Assembly (NCBI RefSeq): GCF_900103665.1
Contig: NZ_FNGY01000016.1
Location: forward strand, 93,932 to 157,931
Source: Pedobacter steynii
GTDB lineage: Bacteria > Bacteroidota > Bacteroidia > Sphingobacteriales > Sphingobacteriaceae
Reading direction: 5' to 3'
Length of the DNA: 64,000 nucleotides
Shown one piece after another: positions 18,346 through 28,437 of the stretch (position 1 is the first letter of the stretch; every line of letters begins with the position of its first letter). The notes beneath the pieces are model-generated. The model made no database searches. It saw only the letters and a list, made by a program, of their open reading frames with translations, and was not told the origin of the DNA. The translations under genes and the position numbers were made by a program.

Positions 18346-20742
18346 TTAGTTTGCCCTGTTGTTTTCTGCCTGCCCTGTTGCCTTATTTTTGTAACTGTTG
18401 TTTTTCAGCTTCCCAAAACTATAGGTCGCCATCAGCCTGAAATAATTGTTGTTATAGGTTCTGTTATAGAAGATGTCCGTTTGCCCAACGCTGTAATTTC
18501 CGGAACTATTTGTTTTACTGAAAATATCGTTTGCCAAAAACTTTAACTTCAGCGCATCGTTAAAAAACTCTTTATCAATACCAATGCTGACTGATGATCT
18601 GCTTCGGTCCTGATATAACCCGGAGGACCTGTCGCCAAGATACCAGGCCAACAATTGCAGTTTAAACAGGTTTTTCACCTTAAACGTATTGCTGGAATAC
18701 AAATACCATTGCGGCCTCGAAGGCTGAGAAACAAAAGAAAACTCATCGTCTATCATTTTAGTATAACTCAGGTTCGCCGTATTTATGGCCGTCCAGAATC
18801 CAACACCCGTGGAGACGGAAAGCGCAGCGAAATAAGCATGACTTTTATCGAGGTTGATGCCTTTTAAAACATAGCTGTTGGGCGTATTTCCCCTCAAAGC
18901 AGCGGCAGTAAGCGGATCAATCACATAATTATAACCCACTCTCAGGTCAACTTTCCGGTAATTTGCCCCCAATTCAAAGGAATGGACTTTCTCCGGCTGC
19001 AGATTGGGGTTTCCTTCAATAGTGGTAAAAGGATCCTGATAAATCACAAAGGGATTTAATGCCTGATACCTTGGCCGGGTAATCCTCGACACGTAAGCAG
19101 CACTTAATTTAAGCTGATCAGAAATCATCCTGCTGAGCAGCAGGTTCGGAAAAACATTAAAATAGTGATCACGGATCACCTGTCCTCCCCCCACACTTGT
19201 ATTCAAGGTATAATTGGTCCATTCTCCCCTAAGGCCTATTCCGAAGTTCGTTTTGCCGATCATCAAACCGCTGTAATTGAGATAAGCAGCCGGTATTTTT
19301 TCCCTATATTCAAAATCACTGGATAAGTTTTCATCCGGCTTAAAATCGCCGCCATTGTCTGCGATCAGGAAATTTGTACCTGAATTGGTATTCACATAAC
19401 TGAATTTAAGCCCAAACTCCAGCTTCTCTCTGCTACGGAACACTTTTGTATAATCAACCTGGGTACTGGAAATCAGAATTTTGTGCTCAACATCATTTTT
19501 TAAGGCCCTGAAACCATCCGTTCCATCAATCAGACTCCGTTCATCAATAAGATCATTGATGTCGGCATGATAATCCGAATACTGACTGCCGACAAATAAT
19601 ACAGAACCCAGCGTGTCTGTCGTCTGGTTGTAATTAAGGGTAAAGGAGTGGTTTAACCGCCCTTCGTCCTTTTTGATATCGCTCGTGTAAAATCGTGTCC
19701 CTTCCCTGGTGGTAATGCTGTTTCTACTGTCCTGGCTTCCGCCCTGTTTTTCTAAATTGCCGCTGTAACCTAAGGAAACACTCTGATCCTTACTGATATT
19801 GTACTGAGCACCCAATCCATAATTGGAGAAATTACGGAGTTTACGTCGCCAGTTTGTGGTTAATTCTGATCGTAAATAATCATTTTCGGAAGGCCTGGTT
19901 CTGGTAGTATATAACCGCTCCCGGTTGCTCCCCTGAAACAGCCCATAGTTCCCTACCAGCGCAAATTTTCCCTTGTTGTAATTGAGATCAAACATGGTAT
20001 TGGTATTCGCACCCGCAAACTCAGACGCCGTAACCTGCTGGCCGACAGACCCGAGAACGCCCATTCCTGTATTCACTTTGGTAATGATATTAATGACCGC
20101 TTTTCCTTCCGCATCATATTTTGAAGAGGGATTGGAAATGACCTCAATCTTCTCGATCTGCGAAGTGGGAATAGAAGACATGCGTTCAGCAGTAATGAGC
20201 CTGCCATTGAGGTAAATGGCAGCTTCACCTTTACCTGCCACAGCAATCTGTCCGTCACTGACGATGACATTGGGAGCCCTGCTGAGTATCTCTGTCAGGG
20301 AACTGCTATTCGCAAGAATGGTATTGGCGACCTTCACTTCCAGGTTGCCATTGCTCATATACCTGGTTAACGGCTGCTGGGCACTGATCCGAACTTCATT
20401 CAGTTGAAGGTGATGCTGTTTTACAATGATTGTTCCCAAATCAACATGTGCTGCCCCTTTGTATTTGATCCTGATCAGGGTATCGGCAAAAAGTAAGGAG
20501 GTTAATTTCAAGGTGATTTCTTTCTGATTGATATCTGACAACTCAAAGCTGCCGTTGAGGAAACTAATGCCTTTTACAAAAGTGGGATCTTCAGCAGAGT
20601 GGAGCAGTGCATTTCCCATAAGGGGCTCTTGTTTTGAATCGATCACCTTTGCAGAGATGCTCCGGATATTTTGAGCATTTGATTTTAAGGACTGAAAAAA
20701 TAAAGTAGTGGTACTGAGGAATGCGATCAGCAGGATTTTCAT
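18346..20742 (-). CDS. Outer-membrane beta-barrel receptor-like protein (OMP_b-brl_3 type)
   Basis: 798 residues: signal peptide (1-23, ...LKSNAQ), carboxypeptidase-regulatory-like Ig domain (about 28-110), plug domain ('LTEILSRAPNVIVSDGQIAVAGKGEAAIYLNG', with 'IEKIEVISNPSSKYDAEGKAVINI') and a large C-terminal barrel rich in alternating aromatic strands. No clear TonB box. Proteins of this class are TonB-receptor relatives without a SusD partner, often with unassigned substrates. A membrane-bound AraC regulator lies upstream on the same strand (165 bp away). Confidence 0.85.
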   Translation of the reverse strand: MKILLIAFLSTTTLFFQSLKSNAQNIRSISAKVIDSKQEPLMGNALLHSAEDPTFVKGISFLNGSFELSDINQKEITLKLTSLLFADTLIRIKYKGAAHVDLGTIIVKQHHLQLNEVRISAQQPLTRYMSNGNLEVKVANTILANSSSLTEILSRAPNVIVSDGQIAVAGKGEAAIYLNGRLITAERMSSIPTSQIEKIEVISNPSSKYDAEGKAVINIITKVNTGMGVLGSVGQQVTASEFAGANTNTMFDLNYNKGKFALVGNYGLFQGSNRERLYTTRTRPSENDYLRSELTTNWRRKLRNFSNYGLGAQYNISKDQSVSLGYSGNLEKQGGSQDSRNSITTREGTRFYTSDIKKDEGRLNHSFTLNYNQTTDTLGSVLFVGSQYSDYHADINDLIDERSLIDGTDGFRALKNDVEHKILISSTQVDYTKVFRSREKLEFGLKFSYVNTNSGTNFLIADNGGDFKPDENLSSDFEYREKIPAAYLNYSGLMIGKTNFGIGLRGEWTNYTLNTSVGGGQVIRDHYFNVFPNLLLSRMISDQLKLSAAYVSRITRPRYQALNPFVIYQDPFTTIEGNPNLQPEKVHSFELGANYRKVDLRVGYNYVIDPLTAAALRGNTPNSYVLKGINLDKSHAYFAALSVSTGVGFWTAINTANLSYTKMIDDEFSFVSQPSRPQWYLYSSNTFKVKNLFKLQLLAWYLGDRSSGLYQDRSRSSVSIGIDKEFFNDALKLKFLANDIFSKTNSSGNYSVGQTDIFYNRTYNNNYFRLMATYSFGKLKNNSYKNKATGQAENNRAN

Positions 20743-20907
20743 TTGTGAACTGGGTTTGGTTTTTCTTTTTCACAAACGTCAGGAGTAAATTCCCGCAACA
20801 GGTAGCGGAAAGCAGAATCAGGAGTACGGATTTATCAATTCGTACAAAAAGGGTTCTTTATAAGGAGATAGAGGCCCCTTTTTGCAGGATACTTAATACA
20901 CCTGAAA

Positions 20908-21969
20908 TTACTTTTTCAATGTATTCTGCTGATAACTCAGGGGCGTGGTCCCCGTAATTTTTTTAAAAGCAGCAAAGAAAGTAGATTTTGAGTTAAAACC
21001 TACTTCATAACCTATGGATTCCAAGGTAAGCCGATGATCTGTTGAGATGATCCGGCAAGCTTCATTGATCCTGAATTCGTTGACAAACGTGGTAAAGTTT
21101 TTACCGAGGTTATCGTTCAATAGTTGCGACAATTGATGACTGCTCACATGGATCCCTTTTGACAGGTCGCTTAATTTTAAATCCGGGTTTCTGTAAACCG
21201 CCTGCTCGGTCATCACCCTTTCCAGCTTTCCAAGTAAAGTTCCGGCCTCTTCTTCCTGTAGTTTTTTACCGGTGTACTTATTCGGACTGAACAGAAACAA
21301 ATCGTCGGTCTTCTTTCTGTATAAAAGCACTGAAATAATCAGATACAGGATCAGAGAAAAGCCAATGGAACCACTGATATAAGAAGTAAACGGCGCCCGG
21401 ATCATCGCTAGAAAAAAGCTGATGAAGATGACCACATTTCCAAAAAAGATCATCAGCAACCATACCTCAGCGGCAGTAAGCTGTTGCCCTTTTGCAATCA
21501 TCTTCTTTAGGGTATCTTTGATCACAAAGCCGGAAACAACAAGAAAAATAAACCATTGGCAATAAATAACCTTGCCAAAATATTGATTCCAGAGCCCTGG
21601 ATAATTTTCATAAGGATAACAGATCCCTACAACAAGCACCGGCAGAAATAGCAAAGCAATCATCCATTTCCAGGATTTAGGCATGACCTCCAATCCCTTA
21701 ACCGCAGATTTTAGAAAACAATAAAGGAGCGGGCCGATGAAAAAGCAGGCCGAAAGACCAATCTGCAGGTAAATCTTCGGCAAGTTGCCATCAAAATATA
21801 CAAAGACGGATTTACCAATCCGTACACTCAGGGCAAACAATAAGGCACCAAGGAAATAATTGCTGAGGTACTTCTTCTTCGTAAAAAAGGAAAAGTATAA
21901 GCTCAGAATAAGCCCGTTGAAAGCGCCCAAAGCACTAAAAAAAAATAAAAGTTCCTTACCGATGTTCAT
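20908..21969 (-). CDS. Membrane-anchored AraC-family regulator
   Basis: 353 residues with about seven hydrophobic segments in the first 225 residues ('LLFFFSALGAFNGLILSLYFSFF' onward), then a cytoplasmic AraC DNA-binding domain ending 'VGFNSKSTFFAAFKKITGTTPLSYQ'. This seven-TM/AraC layout is frequent in Bacteroidota and couples an envelope signal directly to DNA binding. The outer-membrane receptor gene downstream on the same strand is the likely target. Confidence 0.87.
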   Translation of the reverse strand: MNIGKELLFFFSALGAFNGLILSLYFSFFTKKKYLSNYFLGALLFALSVRIGKSVFVYFDGNLPKIYLQIGLSACFFIGPLLYCFLKSAVKGLEVMPKSWKWMIALLFLPVLVVGICYPYENYPGLWNQYFGKVIYCQWFIFLVVSGFVIKDTLKKMIAKGQQLTAAEVWLLMIFFGNVVIFISFFLAMIRAPFTSYISGSIGFSLILYLIISVLLYRKKTDDLFLFSPNKYTGKKLQEEEAGTLLGKLERVMTEQAVYRNPDLKLSDLSKGIHVSSHQLSQLLNDNLGKNFTTFVNEFRINEACRIISTDHRLTLESIGYEVGFNSKSTFFAAFKKITGTTPLSYQQNTLKK

Positions 21970-22090
21970 AAATGGCTATAGCTTCTGGCATTTCAAATGT
22001 AATTCTTTTTCTGCGAATAGCCCGCAAATTGACATTCATCTGCATTTTAAGCAAAGATTAAAGTGCTAACTTTAAAGATCAATTTTAATC

Positions 22091-24706
22091 ATGCAGATGA
22101 GTCAGGAAGCAAAGCGCCTAAAAACAGAGGGTTGGAAAAAATGGGGGCCATACGTATCGAACCGCCAATGGGGAACTGTGAGAGAAGATTATAGCGATAA
22201 CGGTGACGCCTGGCAATATAGCACCCACGACATGGCCAGAAGTAAAGCCTGGCGATGGGGAGAAGAAGGTATTGGCGGCATCTCCGACGACCGGCAGCTC
22301 TTATGTTTTGCGCCTTCTTTCTGGAACGGAAAGGACCCTATACTTAAAGAAGTCTTTTACGGCCTCACGAACAGCGAAGGCAATCATGGGGAAGATGTAA
22401 AAGAACTTTTTTACTACCTGGACTCCTCACCCAGCCATGCTTACCTGAAAATGCTGTACAAATATCCGCAACAGGCATTTCCATACGAATCACTGCTTCA
22501 GGAAAATGCCCGCCGGAGCAAGAAAGATCCTGAATTTGAACTGATAGACACCGGTATTTTCGACAACAATGAATATTTCGATATTTTTATTGAATATGCG
22601 AAGTCCGATACCGAAGATATCCTGATTAAAATCACCGCCCATAACCGAAGCGCAAACCAGGCGCCTTTAACGGTGCTCCCTACCCTTTGGTTTCGCAACC
22701 GCTGGTCCTGGGGACATCACGACAAAGACCTTTCCATTTCAGAAAAGAGCCAGGCAGAACTGGCCATCCAGCACCATACTTTAGGGGATTACTTCTTTTA
22801 CGCAGAAAATCCATCACAATGGCTGTTCACGGAGAATGAAAGCAATACCATGAGGCTCTATAACTACGACAATGGCAAACAATACTATAAAGATGCGATC
22901 AATAGCTTTGTAGTAGAGCACCTAAAGAAAGCGGTCAACCCAGCGGGAACAGGCAGCAAGGTGGCTGCATTTTGCCATTTCGATATCCCTGCCGGTGAAT
23001 CCGTAACCTTACAATTCCGGTTGTGTAAAGGAATCAATAAAAAGCCATTCGCGGATTTCCAAAAGATCTTTGCGCTCCGCAAGCAGGAAACGGACGATTT
23101 TTATGAGAACTTACAAAAGAAAACCAAATCAGTCGAAGAGCAGTTGATTCAGCGTCAGGCTTTAGCAGGATTGCTTTGGAATAAACAGTTTTACAATTAT
23201 AGTGTGAGCCGCTGGCTGAAAGGCGACCCTGCCGAACTTCCCCCTCCGGCAGGTCATAGCAGTTCCCGAAACCTGAACTGGAAACACATCAACAATGCCG
23301 ATATCATCTCCATGCCTGATAAGTGGGAGTTTCCATGGTATGCCTCCTGGGACCTGGGTTTTCATTGCCTCAGCCTCGCACTGGTAGATGCCGACTTTGC
23401 CAAACAACAGCTCTCCATGCTCTGCAAAGAATGGTACATGCACCCCAACGGACAGTTGCCGGCATACGAATGGAACTTCGACGACACGAATCCTCCGGTT
23501 CATGCCTGGGCAACATTAGAGGTCTATAAAATGGACAAACAGCAAAATAATGGCAAAGGAGACCTGTTTTTCCTGGAATCTGTTTTCCAAAAACTACTGA
23601 TCAACTTTACCTGGTGGGTAAACCGAAAAGACGATAAAGGAAGTAACATCTTTTCCGGAGGCTTCCTCGGTCTGGATAACATCGGGGTGTTCGACCGCAA
23701 TACCAAACTTCCCTCGGGTGTACGCATAGAACAGGCAGACGGAACGAGCTGGATGGCCATGTATGCACTCAATATGATGCAAATCTCGCTGGAACTGGCA
23801 CTCCATAACAAGGTTTATGAAGATATGGCCTCCAAATTCTTTGAACATTTTCTTTATATCGCAGGAGCAGTCATGAACATCATGGGGGTTGGTGATACGG
23901 GACTCTGGGATGAAGAAGATGGCTTCTTTTACGATGAATTGTCTACGGACGACAGCCATTCTGTCAAGCTGAAACTGCGCAGCATGGTGGGCCTGATTCC
24001 CCTGTTTGCGGTAGCGGTCATCACAGACGAGACCTTAAAAAAACTGCCTGAATTTGCCGCCAGGATGCAATGGTTTCTGGAACACCGCCAGGACCTGGCT
24101 TCCCTGGTTTCCCGCTGGACAGAAAAAGGAACGGACGATAAACATTTGCTGAGCCTGCTTCGTGGTCACCGGATGAAACTGATCCTCAACAGAATGCTGG
24201 ACGAAGCGGAGTTTTTAAGCGATTATGGCATCAGAAGCCTGTCCAAAAGCTATGAACAACAGCCTTATGTATTTCCAACGGAAAAGGAAGAATTCGTGGT
24301 CAAATACGTCCCGGGAGAAAGCGACAGCGGCATGTTCGGCGGCAACAGCAATTGGCGGGGCCCGATATGGATGCCGGTGAATTTCCTGATCATCCAGAGT
24401 CTCCTTCGCTTCCATGATTATTATTCGGATGATTTTAAGGTGGAATATCCCAAAGGCTCCGGAAACTTCAGCTCACTGAAGGAGATTGCCCATGCCCTCT
24501 CCCAAAGGCTGATTTCGATTTTTAAACAGGATGAAGATGGCAAACGCGCCTGTTTTGGAGGGTATGAAAAACTACAAAGCGACCCGGAGTTCAAAGACTA
24601 CCTCCTTTTTAACGAATATTTTGATGGAGACAACGGTAAAGGACTGGGTGCGTCCCACCAAACCGGATGGACGGCATTAATCGCGAACCTCCTGATCGAG
24701 CCATAA
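22091..24706 (+). CDS. GH63-like glucosidase (MGH1-like glycoside hydrolase)
   Basis: 871 residues, no signal peptide. An N-terminal beta-rich domain (about 1-330) is followed by an (alpha/alpha)6 barrel with 'WEFPWYASWDLGFHCLSLALVDADFAKQQL', 'YEWNFDDTNPPVHAWA' and 'SNWRGPIWMPVNFLII', the last being the family landmark near the catalytic base. Such proteins hydrolyse alpha-glucosidic bonds of glucosylglycerate, mannosylglycerate or oligosaccharides; the substrate is not determinable here. The 3' end overlaps the convergent acyl-CoA ligase gene by 30 bp. The alternative start at the third codon (Met3) would lose two residues only. Confidence 0.82.
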   Translation: MQMSQEAKRLKTEGWKKWGPYVSNRQWGTVREDYSDNGDAWQYSTHDMARSKAWRWGEEGIGGISDDRQLLCFAPSFWNGKDPILKEVFYGLTNSEGNHGEDVKELFYYLDSSPSHAYLKMLYKYPQQAFPYESLLQENARRSKKDPEFELIDTGIFDNNEYFDIFIEYAKSDTEDILIKITAHNRSANQAPLTVLPTLWFRNRWSWGHHDKDLSISEKSQAELAIQHHTLGDYFFYAENPSQWLFTENESNTMRLYNYDNGKQYYKDAINSFVVEHLKKAVNPAGTGSKVAAFCHFDIPAGESVTLQFRLCKGINKKPFADFQKIFALRKQETDDFYENLQKKTKSVEEQLIQRQALAGLLWNKQFYNYSVSRWLKGDPAELPPPAGHSSSRNLNWKHINNADIISMPDKWEFPWYASWDLGFHCLSLALVDADFAKQQLSMLCKEWYMHPNGQLPAYEWNFDDTNPPVHAWATLEVYKMDKQQNNGKGDLFFLESVFQKLLINFTWWVNRKDDKGSNIFSGGFLGLDNIGVFDRNTKLPSGVRIEQADGTSWMAMYALNMMQISLELALHNKVYEDMASKFFEHFLYIAGAVMNIMGVGDTGLWDEEDGFFYDELSTDDSHSVKLKLRSMVGLIPLFAVAVITDETLKKLPEFAARMQWFLEHRQDLASLVSRWTEKGTDDKHLLSLLRGHRMKLILNRMLDEAEFLSDYGIRSLSKSYEQQPYVFPTEKEEFVVKYVPGESDSGMFGGNSNWRGPIWMPVNFLIIQSLLRFHDYYSDDFKVEYPKGSGNFSSLKEIAHALSQRLISIFKQDEDGKRACFGGYEKLQSDPEFKDYLLFNEYFDGDNGKGLGASHQTGWTALIANLLIEP

Positions 24707-26200
24707 TCTGGCGACTTTTCTATCTGGCTTTCCCATAGGGGTTAAAGGAATTGCTTCCGTAAACACCAGATGTTTCGGCATCTGGTACCGGGCTGCTTTT
24801 CCGGAAAGCCAGGAAAGGATTTCTTCTTTTGTAAGCTGCTCCCGGTCATGAAGGACAACAAATGCAGCCAAACGCTGTCCGAATGTTTCATCCTCAACCC
24901 CGGTCACCAGTACTTCCTTGATCAAGGGGTGCTGCATCAGCAGGAGCTCCAATTCATAAGGATAAACATTCTCACCTCCGGAAACGATCATATCATCCGA
25001 ACGGCCCAGAAGGTAATAATAGCCGGCTCCGTCCTGATATCCCATATCTCCGGTGCTGATCCATTGATCCTTTTCTGCAGACCAGGCGCATTTCAACCAG
25101 AGCTGCCCCTCCCTGATCTGAAGGCTAACGCCATCCAGCGGTTTCCCTATTGTTCCAGGATATTTTTTCAAGTCCTCAGGTCCCGCAAGCAGGCAGACAC
25201 CGGCTTCAGATGTTCCATAAAGATTGTATAGTTTATTGCCTAAATTCAGCATCGCATCCCCGGCTAAAACCGGAGAAAGCACCGCCCCACCGGAAATGAT
25301 ACATTTCAGCGACTGAAGGGCTTCTTTGTGCTCCTCCAGCATGCGCCGCAGCATGACCGGCACCAAGGTGACCGATTCAATCTGTTCCTCCCTGATCAGT
25401 GCACAAGCGGCCTTATGGTCAAATCCGGTCCGGATATAAACATCTTTTCCCATCAAATAGGAGAAGCAAAGTGCCGCGAGCCCAAAACCATGCGCAATGG
25501 GCGTCGCCACATATACCGACTGATAATTTTCAAATTTCAACCGGTCCAGCAGGGATAAAAACAATCCGGTATAGGCAGAAACAGAAGCTTTTCTTGCAGC
25601 AGATTTATAGAGCCCTGTTGTTCCTGAGGTTAGAATGACCACCCGGTTAAAACTCGATCTTTTCAACTTTTTCCCGCTCCTCAGATGGGCCGCATCTTTT
25701 AAATAACGGGATACAGTGCTTTCCCCTTCCCCATCAGCAGCAAGGCTTCGGTTTTCATAGCCCATCTCTAAAATCAGGGGAAGAAACGAAGCGTCATAAA
25801 TGATAAAATCAAACTGATGCTGTTTCACCTGCCTTGTCAACTGTGCAGTCCCCATTTCTGAATTGAGCAGGTACACATCCGTCCCCAGATAAGCGGCAGC
25901 AAAGAGCGAGCTGATAAATGCAGGATGGTTCGCACAGACAATGGCTATTTTATTCCCTTTTTCGATCTGGTGATTTTCCTTCAGCCTGATGGCGAGGTTC
26001 TTCACGAGATGATACAGCTGCAGGTAGGTAAAACTGTCTTTTTCATGGACTAAAGCCAGCCTTTCGGGATACAACCAAGCCCCGAGACGTAAAATCGCCA
26101 TGAGGTTTACCCCTCTTTTGAATAACGCTTTCAGCAGATAAAAGATGCCTTTTACAGAAAAGAGCTTTGCCTTTTTCAGCAGTCTAATGGCCTTTAGCAT
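24677..26200 (-). CDS. Acyl-CoA synthetase / AMP-binding ligase
   Basis: 507 residues of the ANL superfamily. Motifs in order: phosphate loop 'ILTSGTTGLYKSA', 'YNLYGTSEAGV' (A5), 'WISTGDMGYQ' (A7), the hinge region after it, and C-terminal 'TPMGKPDRK' containing the catalytic Lys. It activates a carboxylate as acyl-AMP, then as a thioester. It starts 17 bp inside the end of the SDR gene, so the two are translationally coupled. The pairing suggests lipid or polyketide-like metabolism; acyl substrate unknown. Confidence 0.85.
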   Translation of the reverse strand: MLKAIRLLKKAKLFSVKGIFYLLKALFKRGVNLMAILRLGAWLYPERLALVHEKDSFTYLQLYHLVKNLAIRLKENHQIEKGNKIAIVCANHPAFISSLFAAAYLGTDVYLLNSEMGTAQLTRQVKQHQFDFIIYDASFLPLILEMGYENRSLAADGEGESTVSRYLKDAAHLRSGKKLKRSSFNRVVILTSGTTGLYKSAARKASVSAYTGLFLSLLDRLKFENYQSVYVATPIAHGFGLAALCFSYLMGKDVYIRTGFDHKAACALIREEQIESVTLVPVMLRRMLEEHKEALQSLKCIISGGAVLSPVLAGDAMLNLGNKLYNLYGTSEAGVCLLAGPEDLKKYPGTIGKPLDGVSLQIREGQLWLKCAWSAEKDQWISTGDMGYQDGAGYYYLLGRSDDMIVSGGENVYPYELELLLMQHPLIKEVLVTGVEDETFGQRLAAFVVLHDREQLTKEEILSWLSGKAARYQMPKHLVFTEAIPLTPMGKPDRKVARLWLDQEVRD

Positions 26201-27044
26201 GGATCTTTTTCTTGAGGTTCGCGGAAATGAAGAATTCCCAGGGACGCCGAAACAGCACAGAGAATACCTGCGCAGGAAAGACCCACCAGGGCGAATAAAT
26301 CCGGCTTCTTTTAATGATCGTCCGAAAGATAATTTCTGCGGCTTGTTCGGGTTGCATCGCCGGCATTTCCCGATAGGCCAGCGTTGGTGCCATCATGCGG
26401 GTGCGGACCAATGGAAAATAAAGGGAGGAACAGGCAATCCCCCTGGCTTTCAATTCCGGCGAAACACAGCGAAACCACTGATCAAATGCTGTTTTAGAGG
26501 CCTGATAAGCTGCCCATCCTGGCGCAGGTGCCAACAGCACATTGATGGCCGAAATGTTGATGATCTGCCCCTGCTGCTGCTCCAATGCAGGAATCAGCTT
26601 CAACATCATTTGCACCGGAGCTTCATAATTAAGCGCCATGGTCCTTTTAAAATCGTGAAAACGATCCAGCGAATCATAAACAAACCTATGGATCGACTTT
26701 CCGGCATTGCTGATCAGAATATCCACCTTCTCTAAGGAATACTGCCTCATGTACACGAATAAAGCGTTTAACGCTTCTTCATTTCTGAGGTCTGCAGAAA
26801 AAGTATGAACGATGGCCCCTCTTGCTTCCAGATCTTTTTTTAGTTCATGCAGTTTTTCATCTGTACGGGCTACCAAAATCAGTGTTACCCCTTCTCTTGC
26901 CAGACCATAAGCAACACATTCCCCAATGCCATAACTGGCTCCTGTGATCAACACAGTTTTGCCTTTTATGGCCCTGTTCAGGTCCTGTTGGTTTACTTTT
27001 ACCGATGGAAACAAGAGACGTTCCAGTATTTTCTTCTTTTCCAA
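26184..27044 (-). CDS. Short-chain dehydrogenase/reductase
   Basis: 286 residues with the Rossmann motif 'VLITGASYGIGECVAYGL', 'LISNAGKSIHR', the Ser in 'IINISAINVLLAP' and the YxxxK pair in 'YQASKTAFDQW'. It has a hydrophobic C-terminal end ('VFPAQVFSVLFRRPWEFFI') consistent with membrane association. The start is TTG at 27044: no in-frame ATG precedes the nucleotide-binding motif, and a stop lies ten codons upstream. Probably forms an operon with the following acyl-CoA ligase. Confidence 0.82.
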   Translation of the reverse strand: MEKKKILERLLFPSVKVNQQDLNRAIKGKTVLITGASYGIGECVAYGLAREGVTLILVARTDEKLHELKKDLEARGAIVHTFSADLRNEEALNALFVYMRQYSLEKVDILISNAGKSIHRFVYDSLDRFHDFKRTMALNYEAPVQMMLKLIPALEQQQGQIINISAINVLLAPAPGWAAYQASKTAFDQWFRCVSPELKARGIACSSLYFPLVRTRMMAPTLAYREMPAMQPEQAAEIIFRTIIKRSRIYSPWWVFPAQVFSVLFRRPWEFFISANLKKKIHAKGH

Positions 27045-27149
27045 TGTTTTACAAATTATCCCTGGTCCTGCTTAGGTTTCTTACTTTTAAAAGATATGAA
27101 GTTAAGAGAAATTTAATAACTTGAGCGCATATTCAATTGAAAAACCCAG

Positions 27150-27815
27150 ATGCGTAAAGTAGAAGAACTGATTAATGAAGCAGATCCGGGATGGCCGGTA
27201 GTTCAGGAATGGATCGAAGCAGCAGTAAATAAAGTAGAGATTTTAGCGGTTGATCCGGAAAAAGCAACAGATGCGCTGTATAAAACTCAGGTCACTACAC
27301 GTTCCCCAATGGGCGCAATTATATATATGACCGGCGGCATCCTGATTGATGATGGATGGATCAGGATTCTTGGTTCAGGAAGTCCGAAACTGAACCGCTC
27401 TTTACCGGACTGGAACAAAGGAAAAGCATTTGATAATTTTGGAGATGCCCCGGCATTTTTGATCGTCGCAGATGATATCCTTGGCGGTTCCTTTGTCTTA
27501 AATGGTGGCGGCCTTGGTGAAGACGTAGGAAAGATCTATTATTTTGCACCAGATACCCTTTCTTATGAAGCGCTGGACCTGTCCTATTCGGAATTCCTCA
27601 CTTTCTGCTTCGATAATGACCTGAATTCCTTCTATCGTGGTTTCAGGTGGAAAGACTGGAGAACAGAAGTTTCAAATTCCCCGGGCGATCAGGCTTTTGG
27701 ATTTTTTCCTTTTCTTTGGACAGCCGAAGGTAAGGACATAGAGAAAAACTCCAGAGAACTGATTCCTGTTGAAGAAGTGTATCGGCTAAACCTTTCCTTC
27801 AGGGAACAACTCTAA
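27150..27815 (+). CDS. DUF2625 family protein
   Basis: 221 residues matching DUF2625 along its length: 'LINEADPGWPVVQEWI' at the start, 'GGILIDDGWIRILGSGSPKLNRSLPDWN', 'FLIVADDILGGSFVLNGGG', 'FYRGFRWKDWR'. Similar in design to SMI1/KNR4-type proteins, whose functions are often immunity or scaffolding; that resemblance is only by style. Followed 7 bp later by an HD-domain gene. Confidence 0.85.
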   Translation: MRKVEELINEADPGWPVVQEWIEAAVNKVEILAVDPEKATDALYKTQVTTRSPMGAIIYMTGGILIDDGWIRILGSGSPKLNRSLPDWNKGKAFDNFGDAPAFLIVADDILGGSFVLNGGGLGEDVGKIYYFAPDTLSYEALDLSYSEFLTFCFDNDLNSFYRGFRWKDWRTEVSNSPGDQAFGFFPFLWTAEGKDIEKNSRELIPVEEVYRLNLSFREQL

Positions 27816-27822
27816 AACCGGG

Positions 27823-28437
27823 ATGTTAAAGGAAACTTTTGTAAAGCTGGCAGCTACCTACACAGACGACAACCTGCTGATCAATGAGTTGTGGGAAGAA
27901 GTTAAGGCTGCCCATTCGACGCCTAAACGACATTACCATACCTTAAAACATCTTGAAAACCTATTGCACCAGCTGGAAGCGGTAAAGGACCAGATCAAAA
28001 ACTGGGACGTCATCTTGTTTACGCTTTATTACCACGACATCGTTTACAATCCTTTAAAAGATAACAATGAAGAGAAAAGTGCAGAACTGGCGGAAGCCAG
28101 ACTCTCTGTGCTTGCTGTACCAATAGAACTTGCCCGGCAATGTAAACAACAGATCCTGGCGACAAAAAAACATCTTTTGAATACCGATCCCGACACCAAC
28201 TATTTTACCGATGCCGACCTCTCTGTTTTGGGGCAAGACTGGCCCCTTTATGCTGCTTACGCCGAAGGTGTAAGAAAAGAGTATTCCATTTATCCCGATC
28301 TGATTTACAAACCGGGAAGGAAAAAGGTGCTGCAACATTTCTTACAGATGGACCGCATTTTCAAAACGGATTATTTTTACAACAAGCTGGAAGCAACTGC
28401 GAAAAGAAACCTGGAACGGGAATTGGAAGCGCTTTAA
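27823..28437 (+). CDS. HD-superfamily metal-dependent phosphohydrolase
   Basis: 204 residues. His/Asp metal-site positions are in 'RHYHTLKHLENLL' and 'FTLYYHDIVYNPLKDNNEEKSAELAE' (HD pair in 'YYHDIVY'), followed by 'DADLSVLGQDWPLYAAYAEGVRKEY', a standard tail for the COG4339 group. Cytoplasmic; substrate unknown. Co-transcribed with DUF2625. The last 4 bp overlap the end of a convergent gene. Confidence 0.82.
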   Translation: MLKETFVKLAATYTDDNLLINELWEEVKAAHSTPKRHYHTLKHLENLLHQLEAVKDQIKNWDVILFTLYYHDIVYNPLKDNNEEKSAELAEARLSVLAVPIELARQCKQQILATKKHLLNTDPDTNYFTDADLSVLGQDWPLYAAYAEGVRKEYSIYPDLIYKPGRKKVLQHFLQMDRIFKTDYFYNKLEATAKRNLERELEAL

